Origin: JBIKIW01 sp044361365
Lineage (GTDB): Bacteria > Patescibacteriota > JACMRA01
DNA: 50,567 bases
Direction: 5' to 3'
Assembly: GCA_044361365.1 (NCBI GenBank)
Contig: JBIKIW010000005.1
Location: 1-50,567, forward strand
Of the stretch, positions 31,503-39,823 are shown piece after piece. The number at the start of each line of letters is the position of its first letter. The first letter of the stretch is position 1. The position numbers and the translations under genes were made by a program. The notes beneath the pieces are model-generated. The model had not been told where the DNA came from. It ran no database searches and worked only from the letters and a program-made list of their open reading frames with translations.

Positions 31503-32981
31503 ATGTCACAAAAAAGATTACAAAAAATGGGCAAATATGAGCAAGTTGAGTTTGGTAGTATTTTGCTGGAAAAACTAGAAAAAACCTCATTTTGGTCAGC
31601 CGAAAGAATTTTGTTTATAGCAAATTTGGTGGTGTTTTTGGGTTGTGCCTTGGCTTTGATGGTAACTGAAAATGGGAATACCTTAAATGGTAATTTTAAC
31701 ACTTTTTGGGATTATTTATTTAATTCTGTGAGTGTCGGAACTCTTACAGGATTGTTCCGTGGAGACAGTGGAAATTATACCTTTTGGGGGCAATTTGCAT
31801 TGCTAATTAACATGGTGATTTCGGGAATTATAGCCGGAATTGTAAGTGTTATTTTGCTTCTTTTCGTGCGAAGTGGACTAAATAGAAACAAAAATATGGA
31901 AAACCAAATCGAAAAAATTGGTTTGAATTCTTTTGGAATTATTAATTTTATCCTGATTGATCTTGGAATAATTTGGATTTTGGGTATAGTTTTGTTTCTA
32001 TTTTTTGGTAAAGACAGCCTCTGGCAAGCTATTTTTGACTCAGCTTCGCATATTTTTAATGATGGAATTACTGCCAAAACTAATAGCATGATACCATTTC
32101 GAAATAACCTAGGGATGCTTATTTCCGGAGGCTTTTTAATTACTGTTGGAGGTTTTGGAATTGCAATTAGAGCGATTTTCTATAAGTGGTTTTTGAGTTT
32201 TGTGGGTCTAAAAGATCTTGCTAAAAAAATCCCAGAATCTTTGATTGCCCCTCGTAATTTTGCGGCTTTGATTGTAGGGGTTAGTTTGTTTTTACAAATT
32301 GGAGGAGGATTTATGATTCACTATTTTGAGAAAGGAAATCCGCTTACTTTTGCAGGCGATGGTTACACCTCAGAAGTTACCAAATCCGCCAACGCTTGGT
32401 ATATGTCGGTTTCTAGTAGAACTGCTGGATTTAATACTTTTGCCCTCAAAAATCAAAGCGGTGAGTTTGTCTCAGATATGAGTGTAATGAATGATAAAAC
32501 CAGTTATGTTTTGATTTTATTGATGACTGTTGGAGCTTCCTCTGGTTCGTTTGCCGGAGGCGTGCTTAAACTCACAGCCTTTATCTACTTATTTGTGTAT
32601 CTTTACAGTAGATTTAGAGGTCGAAAAGAAGTTATGATTAGTGGTGATTTTGCTCATTTTAGTGAAAAAACCGTATTTGAAGCGAACTTTAGAATCATTG
32701 GATTTATTAGTATGATAGTTTTGATTACTTTAGGATTGTTTGTTTCGGATAGCGACATTAGCGGTTATTACCTACTTTTTGAGTCAATCTCAGCAGTTAG
32801 TAATACAGGACTAAGTCTTGGAGCTACACCTTTGCTTTCGGCAACTGGAATGGGACTTTTGATGATTTTGATGACGGTGGGTAAAATTGGGTTTATCTCC
32901 TTTATAATATCGTTCTTCCCTAATCTTCAAAAACTTCTCGATCAATCTGGCAGAGAAGCTAACGAATTTCCAGTGGATTAA
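31503..32981 (+). CDS. TrkH/KtrB-family potassium transporter subunit (copy 2)
   Basis: 492 residues with about ten membrane spans. Pore elements in order: FNSVSVGTLTGL, FDSASHIFNDGI, SVSSRTAGFNTFA and GASSGSFAGGVLKL, with SAVSNTGLSLG last. The pattern TAGFNT and the GSxxGG loop are the clearest KtrB/TrkH signatures. The first filter (SVGTLTG) departs from the usual TTTGxS, so ion specificity may be relaxed. It is followed after 53 bases by another TrkH gene, suggesting the two could form a heteromer. No TrkA/KtrA subunit is in the window. Confidence 0.8.
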   Translation: MSQKRLQKMGKYEQVEFGSILLEKLEKTSFWSAERILFIANLVVFLGCALALMVTENGNTLNGNFNTFWDYLFNSVSVGTLTGLFRGDSGNYTFWGQFALLINMVISGIIAGIVSVILLLFVRSGLNRNKNMENQIEKIGLNSFGIINFILIDLGIIWILGIVLFLFFGKDSLWQAIFDSASHIFNDGITAKTNSMIPFRNNLGMLISGGFLITVGGFGIAIRAIFYKWFLSFVGLKDLAKKIPESLIAPRNFAALIVGVSLFLQIGGGFMIHYFEKGNPLTFAGDGYTSEVTKSANAWYMSVSSRTAGFNTFALKNQSGEFVSDMSVMNDKTSYVLILLMTVGASSGSFAGGVLKLTAFIYLFVYLYSRFRGRKEVMISGDFAHFSEKTVFEANFRIIGFISMIVLITLGLFVSDSDISGYYLLFESISAVSNTGLSLGATPLLSATGMGLLMILMTVGKIGFISFIISFFPNLQKLLDQSGREANEFPVD

Positions 32982-33034
32982 CAAATACAAAAACTATCTT
33001 ATTAACTTATTTTCAATCTATTTTATATATTTTT

Positions 33035-34750
33035 ATGAATTACCAAAAATTATTGAGAGCTTTTGTACCCGCTCTGCAAGTTCAACTAGCTCCGGCTATT
33101 GGGTACTTTTTCTGTCTTTTAGTCAGTCTTTTTTATCTATTTCTAAACGATTCTAGCTATGTCCAAGAAAAACCACAGCTTATGTTTTTTGGATTTGGAG
33201 TGTCTATGATTTTGTTTGCGTTAGGCATGTTTTTAAACAAAGCTTTTTTGGAAGGTCAAAATATTCCTAAGTCTTTACGAAGAGGAGCTTTGATTACTAT
33301 TTTAGCTTGGGTATTTGCTTGTACCGTGTCGGCTTTTACTTTTGTTTTAGCTGGTTTTCCTGACCCAAGCAGGGTTGGAGATTTTACCTTTTTCAGGATG
33401 TTTGTAGATGGTTGGTATGAGTCTATGTCTGGGTTTACAACCACTGGAGCTAGTATTTTACCAAGCGTTGAGGTTTTTCCACGTAGTCTTTTGCTTTGGA
33501 GAAGTGCAATGCACTTGATTGGTGGTATGGGAATTGCATATTTGGGCATCACTTTAATCAAAGCTATTTCAGCTCCTAGAGAAGATATTATTAATGGAGA
33601 GGCTGAAACTCATACTATTTTGGAGTACCACAACGAAGAAGAGGCTAGAGAATCCGGTTTTGATTTTCTTAAAATTTATCTTTTGATTACTGGAATTTTG
33701 ATCGGTCTTTTAATTATTTCCGGAGCAAGTTTTAGACAAACTCCCTACAAAAATTGGCATGATAATGTGTATGATTCGGTTTATTATTCATTTTCAACCA
33801 TGGGAACCGGAGGTTTTGCACCGTACGATGCTAGTGCAGGTCTTAAGATAAAGGAAAATGGTCAAGAAATTATTGGAGGACTTAGAAATCCAGCTTCTGA
33901 GTGGATCATTGCCTTTTTCATGTTTGTAGCTGGTGCTAATTTCGCCATTTGGTACGACCTTTTGATTAAAAGAAGGCTTGGGTATTTGCTTAAAAACAAG
34001 GAATTAAGACTTTATACAGGAATCGCCGCTGGGTTAACTTTACTCATAGGAACGGGTTTGTACTTTTTGCGAGATAGTCGAAATCTAGAAGAAAGTTTTA
34101 GGTACGCATTTTTTAATGTAACCAATATTATGAGTACGACTGGGCTTGGAAATGCTGACTTTACTCTTTGGCCAGCCATTGCTCAAGGATTTTTGTTTAT
34201 CGCTTATCTTACTGGAGGTATGGTTGGGTCAACTTCAGGAGGTTTGAAAGCGGTGCGATTTTTAGCTGGTTTTGAATATATCAAAATGGAGTTACGAAAC
34301 TTACTTACAGGTTCGAACAAAAAAGAATTTGTATTAGATGAAGTTAAATACAACAGACAAGCTGCAGGGCTTATTTTATCAACCATGATTTTGTACTTCT
34401 TTACCTTCTTTACTGGCTTGATTTTGATTATGGCAACAAGTCCTAAAGTCACCATGATGGACGGAACCACAAGCAATATCGATTTTACCTCTGCTGTGAC
34501 TGCTTCTATTGCAAATCTGGGTAACATTGGACCTGCAGTAGCAGTTGGGAGTGTAAATGCTGGACCTAGTGGGAATTATTCAGTTTATTCTGAGTGGGCA
34601 AAAATTGTCATGATTTTACTAATGTTTATCGGTCGGGTGGGAATTTTGAGCTTGGTGGTTTTGTTTATCACGCCAAAAGGTCAAGAAAATATCGATATGG
34701 AGATTCCGGAAGAGATGTTTGACAGCGATTTGCCACTTCTAATTAGATAA
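33035..34750 (+). CDS. TrkH-family potassium transporter subunit (copy 3)
   Basis: 571 residues. This copy is closest to standard TrkH: filters in ESMSGFTTTGASILP, YYSFSTMGTGGFAPYD, NIMSTTGLGNADFTLWP and SIANLGNIGPAVA, plus the membrane-dipping GGMVGSTSGGLKAVRFL. The SGFTTTGAS motif is the classical first pore loop. It would conduct K+ inward, with regulation usually supplied by an NAD/ATP-binding RCK subunit that is not seen here. It follows copy 2 and precedes a second P-loop kinase-like gene. Confidence 0.88.
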   Translation: MNYQKLLRAFVPALQVQLAPAIGYFFCLLVSLFYLFLNDSSYVQEKPQLMFFGFGVSMILFALGMFLNKAFLEGQNIPKSLRRGALITILAWVFACTVSAFTFVLAGFPDPSRVGDFTFFRMFVDGWYESMSGFTTTGASILPSVEVFPRSLLLWRSAMHLIGGMGIAYLGITLIKAISAPREDIINGEAETHTILEYHNEEEARESGFDFLKIYLLITGILIGLLIISGASFRQTPYKNWHDNVYDSVYYSFSTMGTGGFAPYDASAGLKIKENGQEIIGGLRNPASEWIIAFFMFVAGANFAIWYDLLIKRRLGYLLKNKELRLYTGIAAGLTLLIGTGLYFLRDSRNLEESFRYAFFNVTNIMSTTGLGNADFTLWPAIAQGFLFIAYLTGGMVGSTSGGLKAVRFLAGFEYIKMELRNLLTGSNKKEFVLDEVKYNRQAAGLILSTMILYFFTFFTGLILIMATSPKVTMMDGTTSNIDFTSAVTASIANLGNIGPAVAVGSVNAGPSGNYSVYSEWAKIVMILLMFIGRVGILSLVVLFITPKGQENIDMEIPEEMFDSDLPLLIR

Positions 34751-34877
34751 GGAAATGGTTAAGTTGATTTTATTCTTTAAATTTTATAATCCAAACTTTG
34801 CTAAAAAACTATCTTAATCTTAAACAAAAACTTCTCAAAAAAATTATTCTATACAATTAACAACATATCAAAACACT

Positions 34878-35378
34878 ATGATCTATCTACTTATCGGCCC
34901 AATCGGTGCCGGCAAAACCAGCGTTGGAAACGCAATTGCACAAAAACTTGGCTACGAATTTTTGGAGTTAGACGAACAAGCCCTTCGTCGCTCTGGATTT
35001 GAAACTATTCGAGATGCTTTCAAAAATGGCAGTACCAAATTCAAAGAAGCTGAGCTAGAAGTTGCCAAAAAGCTTAGCCAAAAAGACAATATGGTAATTG
35101 CTTGTGGCGGTGGAATGGTGGTCAACCAGCTCAATTTTGATTATTTTAGAGAAAGTGGGAAAGAGGTTAAAATCGTCTATTTAAATGTAACTCCACAAAC
35201 TCAGGTTGAGAGACTAGTTGAAAAACATGCATTTTTTGAGGAAAAGCAAAAAGAAATCCTTGAAGGTGTCAAAAAAATCTACGAAGAAAGAGACTTTTTG
35301 TATCGCTTGATCAGTGACCAAATTGTAGATACTCAAAAGCTTGGTGTTGACGAAGTGGTAAAAGCAATTTTGAAATAG
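34878..35378 (+). CDS. Shikimate-kinase-like P-loop protein (copy 2)
   Basis: 166 residues with Walker A GPIGAGKTSVG, an Asp in FLELDEQAL, FKEAELEVAKK at the position of the FRxxE substrate motif, and an intact CGGGMV loop. It keeps more shikimate kinase features than copy 1, but the substrate arginine is lysine and the paired first Asp is lacking. No other shikimate pathway genes are in the window. It lies 127 bases after trkH and three bases before the DedA gene. AroK remains possible; a different kinase role in the ion cluster is an alternative. Confidence 0.65.
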   Translation: MIYLLIGPIGAGKTSVGNAIAQKLGYEFLELDEQALRRSGFETIRDAFKNGSTKFKEAELEVAKKLSQKDNMVIACGGGMVVNQLNFDYFRESGKEVKIVYLNVTPQTQVERLVEKHAFFEEKQKEILEGVKKIYEERDFLYRLISDQIVDTQKLGVDEVVKAILK

Positions 35379-35381
35379 AGA

Positions 35382-36029
35382 ATGAGTATTTTTGACCTAT
35401 TTGATTTTGCAGTCGAAATAATTGCGAAATTAGGCTATTTTGGAGTTTTTTTGGGTACTTTCCTGGAGGGAGTTTTTCCTCCAATTCCTAGTGAGATCCT
35501 TATGGGATTTTCTGGATTTTTGATAGGGCAGGGAAGGTTTCAATGGATTCCAACAATTATCGCTGCGAGCCTTGGAAACATAGCCTCGGTAAGTTTGATA
35601 TGGTTTGTAGGAAAGACTTTAGGAAGAGACTTTATTCTCAAATGGGGTAAATATATTGGAGTAACTGCTAAAGAAATTGAAAGCGGGGAAAAAATGTTTG
35701 CTAAGTACGGATATTGGGCAGTTTTTCTTTTACAAATGGTGCCTCTCGCTCGCACGTTAATAGCTTTTCCAGCTGGAACTTTAAAAACCGTTTATTGGAA
35801 ATTTATAATTGTTAATACTCTTGGTGCCACAGCTTGGCTGACATTTTTACTTTATCTTGGCTACACTTTTGGTGAAAACTGGGAAAAAATAGAAGATTTT
35901 ATGAAACCATTTGAGCGAGGTATTTTAGCTTTAGCAGCTGTATTTTTCATCTTTTTAGGTGTTAAGTTTTTCTTGCATATCAAAAAACAAAGAGAAGAAG
36001 GAGCTGGGCCTAAGATTTCGATTGAATAA
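35382..36029 (+). CDS. DedA family membrane protein
   Basis: 215 residues with the SNARE-associated/VTT fold: GVFLGTFLEGVFPPIPSEIL, GNIASVSLIWFVGKTLGRDF, and the arginine motif in LLQMVPLARTLIAFPAGTLK. Five to six hydrophobic segments. DedA proteins include undecaprenyl-phosphate and phospholipid flippases and are tied to proton motive force upkeep, which would suit a K+ uptake cluster. The acidic and arginine residues needed for transport (E in FLEG, R in PLAR) are present. Confidence 0.88.
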   Translation: MSIFDLFDFAVEIIAKLGYFGVFLGTFLEGVFPPIPSEILMGFSGFLIGQGRFQWIPTIIAASLGNIASVSLIWFVGKTLGRDFILKWGKYIGVTAKEIESGEKMFAKYGYWAVFLLQMVPLARTLIAFPAGTLKTVYWKFIIVNTLGATAWLTFLLYLGYTFGENWEKIEDFMKPFERGILALAAVFFIFLGVKFFLHIKKQREEGAGPKISIE

Positions 36030-36227
36030 TTTTAATGCTAAATAGATGGTTTGTTTATCATTAAAACTGGGTAGGGCTAAGAATTTATCTTACACCTTAT
36101 TGGGTATTTAGTGGGGTAAATTTCCAGAATTCTAGGTAAATCAATCAACCCAAAAAAAATTTAAGCTGAAATAAAGTCTCAAAGAAAGAATTATCAAAAA
36201 CCAAGATCCGCCTTTTACTTATGCTCC

Positions 36228-36354
36228 TTTCACCAACCACTCCAGGCACAATTTAGTGGAGGGTTACATTTCTTCATACCCCGAGGGTTGTTTTGAACAA
36301 ATCACTGAACTGGGTTATTAAAAGGGAAATTTCGAGATTAGCCTCAATTTTAAG
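36228..36354. repeat. Diverged dispersed repeat (family A), copy 3
   Basis: The 361-base spacer between dedA and the HMG-CoA synthase gene holds a degenerate version of the repeat at 23353 and 30452. TTTCACCAACCAC (36228-36240) matches the left end, and AAAGGG-AAATTTCGAG-TTAG, then CTCAATTT (36321-36351) matches the right part. The hairpin has decayed. I see nothing else in this spacer. Confidence 0.6.
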
Positions 36355-36390
36355 ATCCTCTGCGATTAGTTAAATTATTATAAATCAAAG

Positions 36391-37416
36391 CTACCTCAAA
36401 TTTCCAGTCATCTGGCGATATTCAAGGTAATTTATATATTCTTTATTTTCAGCCATTTTGCTAAATTCTTGTCTCACTTTAATAATATTTTCTGTTGCTC
36501 TAAACACAAAAGCGTCACTACCAGCGCCTGAGCCATATGAACACATAAAAACCAATTCTCCTGGCTGAACTTTTTCCAAAACTGCCATCAACCCCATCAA
36601 ACTGGAGGCGGAGTACGAATTTCCTAAGTATTTTACCACCAAAGAAGTCTGAGTTTGTTCTTTACTAAAACCTAATTTAGCTGAAATTCGAGTTGGAAAT
36701 TTACCGTTTGGCATGTGAAAAACTGTATGAGCAAAATTTTCTGGCTTAAGATTGGTTTTTTGAAGTAAAGCTGTCGAAGCCTGATAAACATGATGAAAAT
36801 AAGAAGGTTCTCCTGTAAATCTACCAGCATGAGATGGGTAATCACTACCACTTCGTCGCCAAAAATCTGGGGTGTCGGAGCTAAAAGAGAGGTGATCTAC
36901 AACTTCTAAGGCTACATTTTCAGTTCCTAAAACCACCGCTACAGCTCCAGAACCAGCTGTAAATTCTAAAGCATCGCCTGGTTTGCTGTTGGCTTTGTCT
37001 GAACCGATACACAAAACCAAATCCGACTGTCCAGATTTTACCACTCCAAGTCCACTAACAATGGCTCCGGTAGCAGCTTTGCAGGCAAATTGAGTGTCGT
37101 AAGCATTATAATTATGCCCCAGTCCCAAAAGTGAAGCGATTACAGTAGAAGAAGGGTTGACGGCGTAAGGAGGGGTTTCGGATCCAAAAAATACTCCACC
37201 AATTTTTTCTCGGTCAATTTCTGCTTTAGCTAAAGCCATTTGGCTGGCTTCAAATCCCATTGTGAGCGAATCTTCGTCATTTTGAGCAATAGTTTTTTCG
37301 AAAACTCCTAGTGAGGCTTCAATATTCTCAGAGTTTTTTTGCCAAACATTGGCTATTTCTTCAGTTTTAATTCTAAATTTTGGGAGATAAAATCCGTACG
37401 AAACAATTCCGGTCAT
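36391..37416 (-). CDS. Hydroxymethylglutaryl-CoA synthase (archaeal type)
   Basis: 341 residues from the ATG at 37416 (MTGIVSYGFYLPKFRI; a TTG three codons earlier is possible). HMG-CoA synthase joins acetyl-CoA and acetoacetyl-CoA in the mevalonate pathway. The thiolase-fold landmarks are GSETPPYAVNPSS, the nucleophilic cysteine in QFACKAATGA, FTAGSGAVAVVLG, the catalytic-type histidine in VFHMPNGKFP, YLGNSYSASSLMG and SYGSGAGSDAF. Start and length match the archaeal rather than the eukaryotic/Gram-positive group. No thiolase, HMG-CoA reductase or other mevalonate gene is in the window. Confidence 0.87.
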   Translation of the reverse strand: MTGIVSYGFYLPKFRIKTEEIANVWQKNSENIEASLGVFEKTIAQNDEDSLTMGFEASQMALAKAEIDREKIGGVFFGSETPPYAVNPSSTVIASLLGLGHNYNAYDTQFACKAATGAIVSGLGVVKSGQSDLVLCIGSDKANSKPGDALEFTAGSGAVAVVLGTENVALEVVDHLSFSSDTPDFWRRSGSDYPSHAGRFTGEPSYFHHVYQASTALLQKTNLKPENFAHTVFHMPNGKFPTRISAKLGFSKEQTQTSLVVKYLGNSYSASSLMGLMAVLEKVQPGELVFMCSYGSGAGSDAFVFRATENIIKVRQEFSKMAENKEYINYLEYRQMTGNLR

Positions 37417-37448
37417 AACCTCCAAACAGTGCTAATTTAAGACAAGAT

Positions 37449-37628
37449 TGTCAAAGCCCCACGGCGACTGAGCGAAGGCATGCGGAGCAATGCTGAACAG
37501 GTCGGACTTTGTTCGACCACCAAAGCCCGGTGGCTCCTGATAGAAGTACTGGTGACAACCAAGTATAAACAATGCGGTAAAAGCTCAGAGAAGGATTTGT
37601 AGAGGCGACCACCGTATCGCCATTTTAT
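37449..37628. repeat. Repeat-rich spacer: family C copy 2 and family B copy 3
   Basis: The spacer before the HMG-CoA synthase gene has G+C well above its surroundings. GTCAAAGC and GCGACTGAGCGAAG at 37450-37472 match family C at 30411. GGTCG/CGACC (about 37500-37518) forms a hairpin. TGTAGAGGCGA (37599-37609), a centre and TCGCCATTTTA (37616-37626) is a family B element. The minus-strand TTGACA at 37449-37454 might serve as a -35 for the synthase gene, although no good -10 follows. Confidence 0.55.
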
Positions 37629-37653
37629 CCTAGCCTTAACAACCTGTAATTAA

Positions 37654-38487
37654 TCACAACCCAACGCTCTCATTCCTTTTCAAGCCCATTTTAAAGACAA
37701 GTTTTGCTAAAAAGTAGAGAATTACGCACCAAGCAATGCCTCCTAAAAATACAAATAAAGTTTCTAAAGCAGAATATTTTCCAAGATAAATTTGCATGGG
37801 GTGGTAAAAGGTAAAAGCAAAAGGTAAAAAACTTAACGGCAGGAGAGCGGGTAAAATATTTAGTGGAATGGTTTTGCCAGAAAGATGAACTCTAAAAGTT
37901 GATTGTAAGTCAATCAATCCCCAGATATCGGTAATAAAAAAAGCTAATGATCCAATCAAAAAATTCGTAAGAACTAAGATAAAATATCCCAACAAGTTAC
38001 ATGCTAGAAAAAGTAAAAAAACTAGTGGATTAGCTGGTAGTAACAAAAATTTAAAACCGATCACCCCTAAAATCCCAACCAGCAAAAACTCAGATGAGAT
38101 AGAAAAAATATTCCAACCCAAATTTCCAATATACATCTGCAGCCAAGAATTTGAGGGTAAAAGTAAAACTCTGGAGATTTTTCCACTTTTTATATCGTCA
38201 GCAAGTCCATAAAGTAGAGTATTGTTTATTGAAAACATTGTCCCTACAATATAATATGTAAAAATAAACTTAAAATCAAAAAGTTCAAACCCGTTTATAC
38301 TAGAAACATACCAAATTAAAATCGTTGCCAACAGAGTCAAAAGCCGTGAAACCAACCATGAAAAACTAGACCAGCGATAAGCAGTGTTAGATTTGAAAGC
38401 ATATACAAACAAATACCACCACTTGTAATTCCTCCCCAAAAGTTTTTGGAGAAAAGTTGGTTGGAAAGTGGAGGTTTGGGTGGTCAT
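37654..38487 (-). CDS. ABC-2 family transporter permease
   Basis: 277 residues with six hydrophobic segments, of the ABC-2/DUF990-like permease type (YAFKSNTAYRWSSFSWLVSR at the first helix, SGKISRVLLLPSNSWLQMY in the coupling loop, PLSFLPFAFTFYHPMQIYLG near the end). Such permeases export drugs, lipids or polysaccharides with a separate ATPase. No ATPase or second permease gene is adjacent. The start codon overlaps the end of the upstream PIN toxin gene by four bases, so it is translated with the toxin-antitoxin pair, which is odd. Confidence 0.72.
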   Translation of the reverse strand: MTTQTSTFQPTFLQKLLGRNYKWWYLFVYAFKSNTAYRWSSFSWLVSRLLTLLATILIWYVSSINGFELFDFKFIFTYYIVGTMFSINNTLLYGLADDIKSGKISRVLLLPSNSWLQMYIGNLGWNIFSISSEFLLVGILGVIGFKFLLLPANPLVFLLFLACNLLGYFILVLTNFLIGSLAFFITDIWGLIDLQSTFRVHLSGKTIPLNILPALLPLSFLPFAFTFYHPMQIYLGKYSALETLFVFLGGIAWCVILYFLAKLVFKMGLKRNESVGL

Positions 38488-38885
38488 TTTTTGAGTTTTT
38501 GAAATACCTTCTTTGCTTTTTGATCAAAAGTTTGAAGTTCATAATCTTCATCGATAGCTTTACTGATCAGATAACAGTCCACAATATCAAGATTATTTTT
38601 TGCGTACAACTCTGTAGAATTTAAAAGTAGCTTATGATCTTCAAAAGTAAAACAATCTAAATTAAGTAAAGATTCAATTTTCTCCCTTACTTCTAGTTTT
38701 GAAAGCCTGTAAATATTACCAGACAAAACATATACTAGTTCAAAAATTACACTTTTATCAACAAACAAATACGAAGATTTATCCACAGCTTCATCAATAA
38801 AATTTAAAATAAAATCTAATTGATTGTCATTGTCTTTGATCAAGATTCTGGCTAAAAAGTTTGTGTCAATGATGTGTTTAGTCAT
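38484..38885 (-). CDS. PIN-domain toxin (VapC-like)
   Basis: 133 residues with PIN acids Asp7 (HIIDTNFLA), Glu49 (VIFELVYVL), Asp100/Asp103 (NNLDIVDCYLISKA) and Asp121 (LQTFDQKAKK). All the positions expected for a metal-dependent ribonuclease are present. It begins two bases after its antitoxin and its last four bases overlap the ABC permease start. Confidence 0.85.
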   Translation of the reverse strand: MTKHIIDTNFLARILIKDNDNQLDFILNFIDEAVDKSSYLFVDKSVIFELVYVLSGNIYRLSKLEVREKIESLLNLDCFTFEDHKLLLNSTELYAKNNLDIVDCYLISKAIDEDYELQTFDQKAKKVFQKLKK

Positions 38886-38887
38886 TT

Positions 38888-39166
38888 CTATAGATTTTTG
38901 TTACCAAAATAGTCTTGCTTAGCTTGGTCTATCTGGTCTTCTATGGATAGATTGGTGGGTATTTTTGGTTCAACTGAATTTACTAACTTTTTAAGCTTGT
39001 CTTTAATAGATTCTTTGGAATTGGTTATTTCTATTTTATGATTGTTCACAACTATTTGGATAAATTGATTTGAGTCCAAATCTAGCTCTTCTAAAAAACT
39101 TTTGGGAAGAGTAATTTGACCCTTACTAGATATTTTTACTTTTTTACTTTTTACTTTTGTAATCAT
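38888..39166 (-). CDS. AbrB-family antitoxin (VapB-like)
   Basis: 92 residues. The AbrB motif KVKISSKGQITLPKSFLEEL followed by SNQFIQIVVNNHKIEI is clear. The C-terminal region (SIEDQIDQAKQDYFGNKNL) should contact the PIN toxin. An upstream direct repeat is a likely binding site. Confidence 0.82.
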   Translation of the reverse strand: MITKVKSKKVKISSKGQITLPKSFLEELDLDSNQFIQIVVNNHKIEITNSKESIKDKLKKLVNSVEPKIPTNLSIEDQIDQAKQDYFGNKNL

Positions 39167-39182
39167 GCTTTACATTTTTATG

Positions 39183-39210
39183 AAGTAAAGAAAATTAGTC
39201 AAGTAAAGAA
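39183..39210 (-). promoter_or_regulatory. Direct-repeat operator upstream of the AbrB/PIN pair
   Basis: AAGTAAAGAA occurs at 39183-39192 and again at 39201-39210, 18 bases start to start (close to two helical turns). On the minus strand a TTGACT overlaps the distal copy and a TAAAAA-like -10 follows the proximal one. This fits binding of two AbrB dimers. Confidence 0.5.
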
Positions 39211-39226
39211 TTTATGATTTTCGTCT

Positions 39227-39796
39227 CTAAACATGAACCACGCTTTTGTACCGATCCCTAGTAATATAACCTACGATTCGAAGCTGAATAATTTCATTTT
39301 GCTGAGATTTTCCCCACAATTCGCCATTTCCATCAACCAAAATTTTAACCCTTCCTTTAACCAAAATATTACTTTCTTGGCATAGACCTCTATCTTGAGT
39401 GCAAAAAACTATACTCCATTTTCCACTATAATTTACAGGTTCAACAATTGCCGATTCGGTTACTTTTCCAAGGCTTGCGAGGGTGTTGCGAATAGGATTT
39501 TTTTCATCTAATTTGCGATAATCGCTACTTGCAAAAATAGAAAGTGGTTGAATGATTTTTGGTATTTCGGCTTCAGAAACATCTTTCCAATCATACCAAT
39601 GACTTACTTTTTGATAACCAAAAACTTCCATAAAAGGTTGGATCAAAATAGTAGCTTGGGTTTGGCTAAAATTTTCTTTGCGATAGCTATATCGAGGTGG
39701 ATACACAAAGTAAAAAAAGTATGCAATCAACACATAAATTATCGCCAAAAAGACTGATAATCTAACACACCAACTCAAAAATTTACTAGAAAACAC
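39227..39796 (-). CDS. Hypothetical membrane-anchored protein
   Basis: 189 residues. One N-terminal hydrophobic helix (about 10-32, LSVFLAIIYVLIAYFFYFVY) and an extracytoplasmic domain rich in beta-type sequence (WSIVFCTQDRGLCQESNILV, RVKILVDGNGELWG). The two cysteines in CTQDRGLC may form a disulfide. I do not recognise the family. It starts 27 bases after the truncated ilvD gene. Confidence 0.5.
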   Translation of the reverse strand: MFSSKFLSWCVRLSVFLAIIYVLIAYFFYFVYPPRYSYRKENFSQTQATILIQPFMEVFGYQKVSHWYDWKDVSEAEIPKIIQPLSIFASSDYRKLDEKNPIRNTLASLGKVTESAIVEPVNYSGKWSIVFCTQDRGLCQESNILVKGRVKILVDGNGELWGKSQQNEIIQLRIVGYITRDRYKSVVHV

Positions 39797-39823
39797 AATA
39801 TAATTATAGAAAAAGAAATTAGA

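Noticed and set aside
34878..35378. Certain assignment as aroK
   Set aside because: The substrate arginine of FRxxE is replaced and no other shikimate pathway gene is in the window, so only a family-level name is given.
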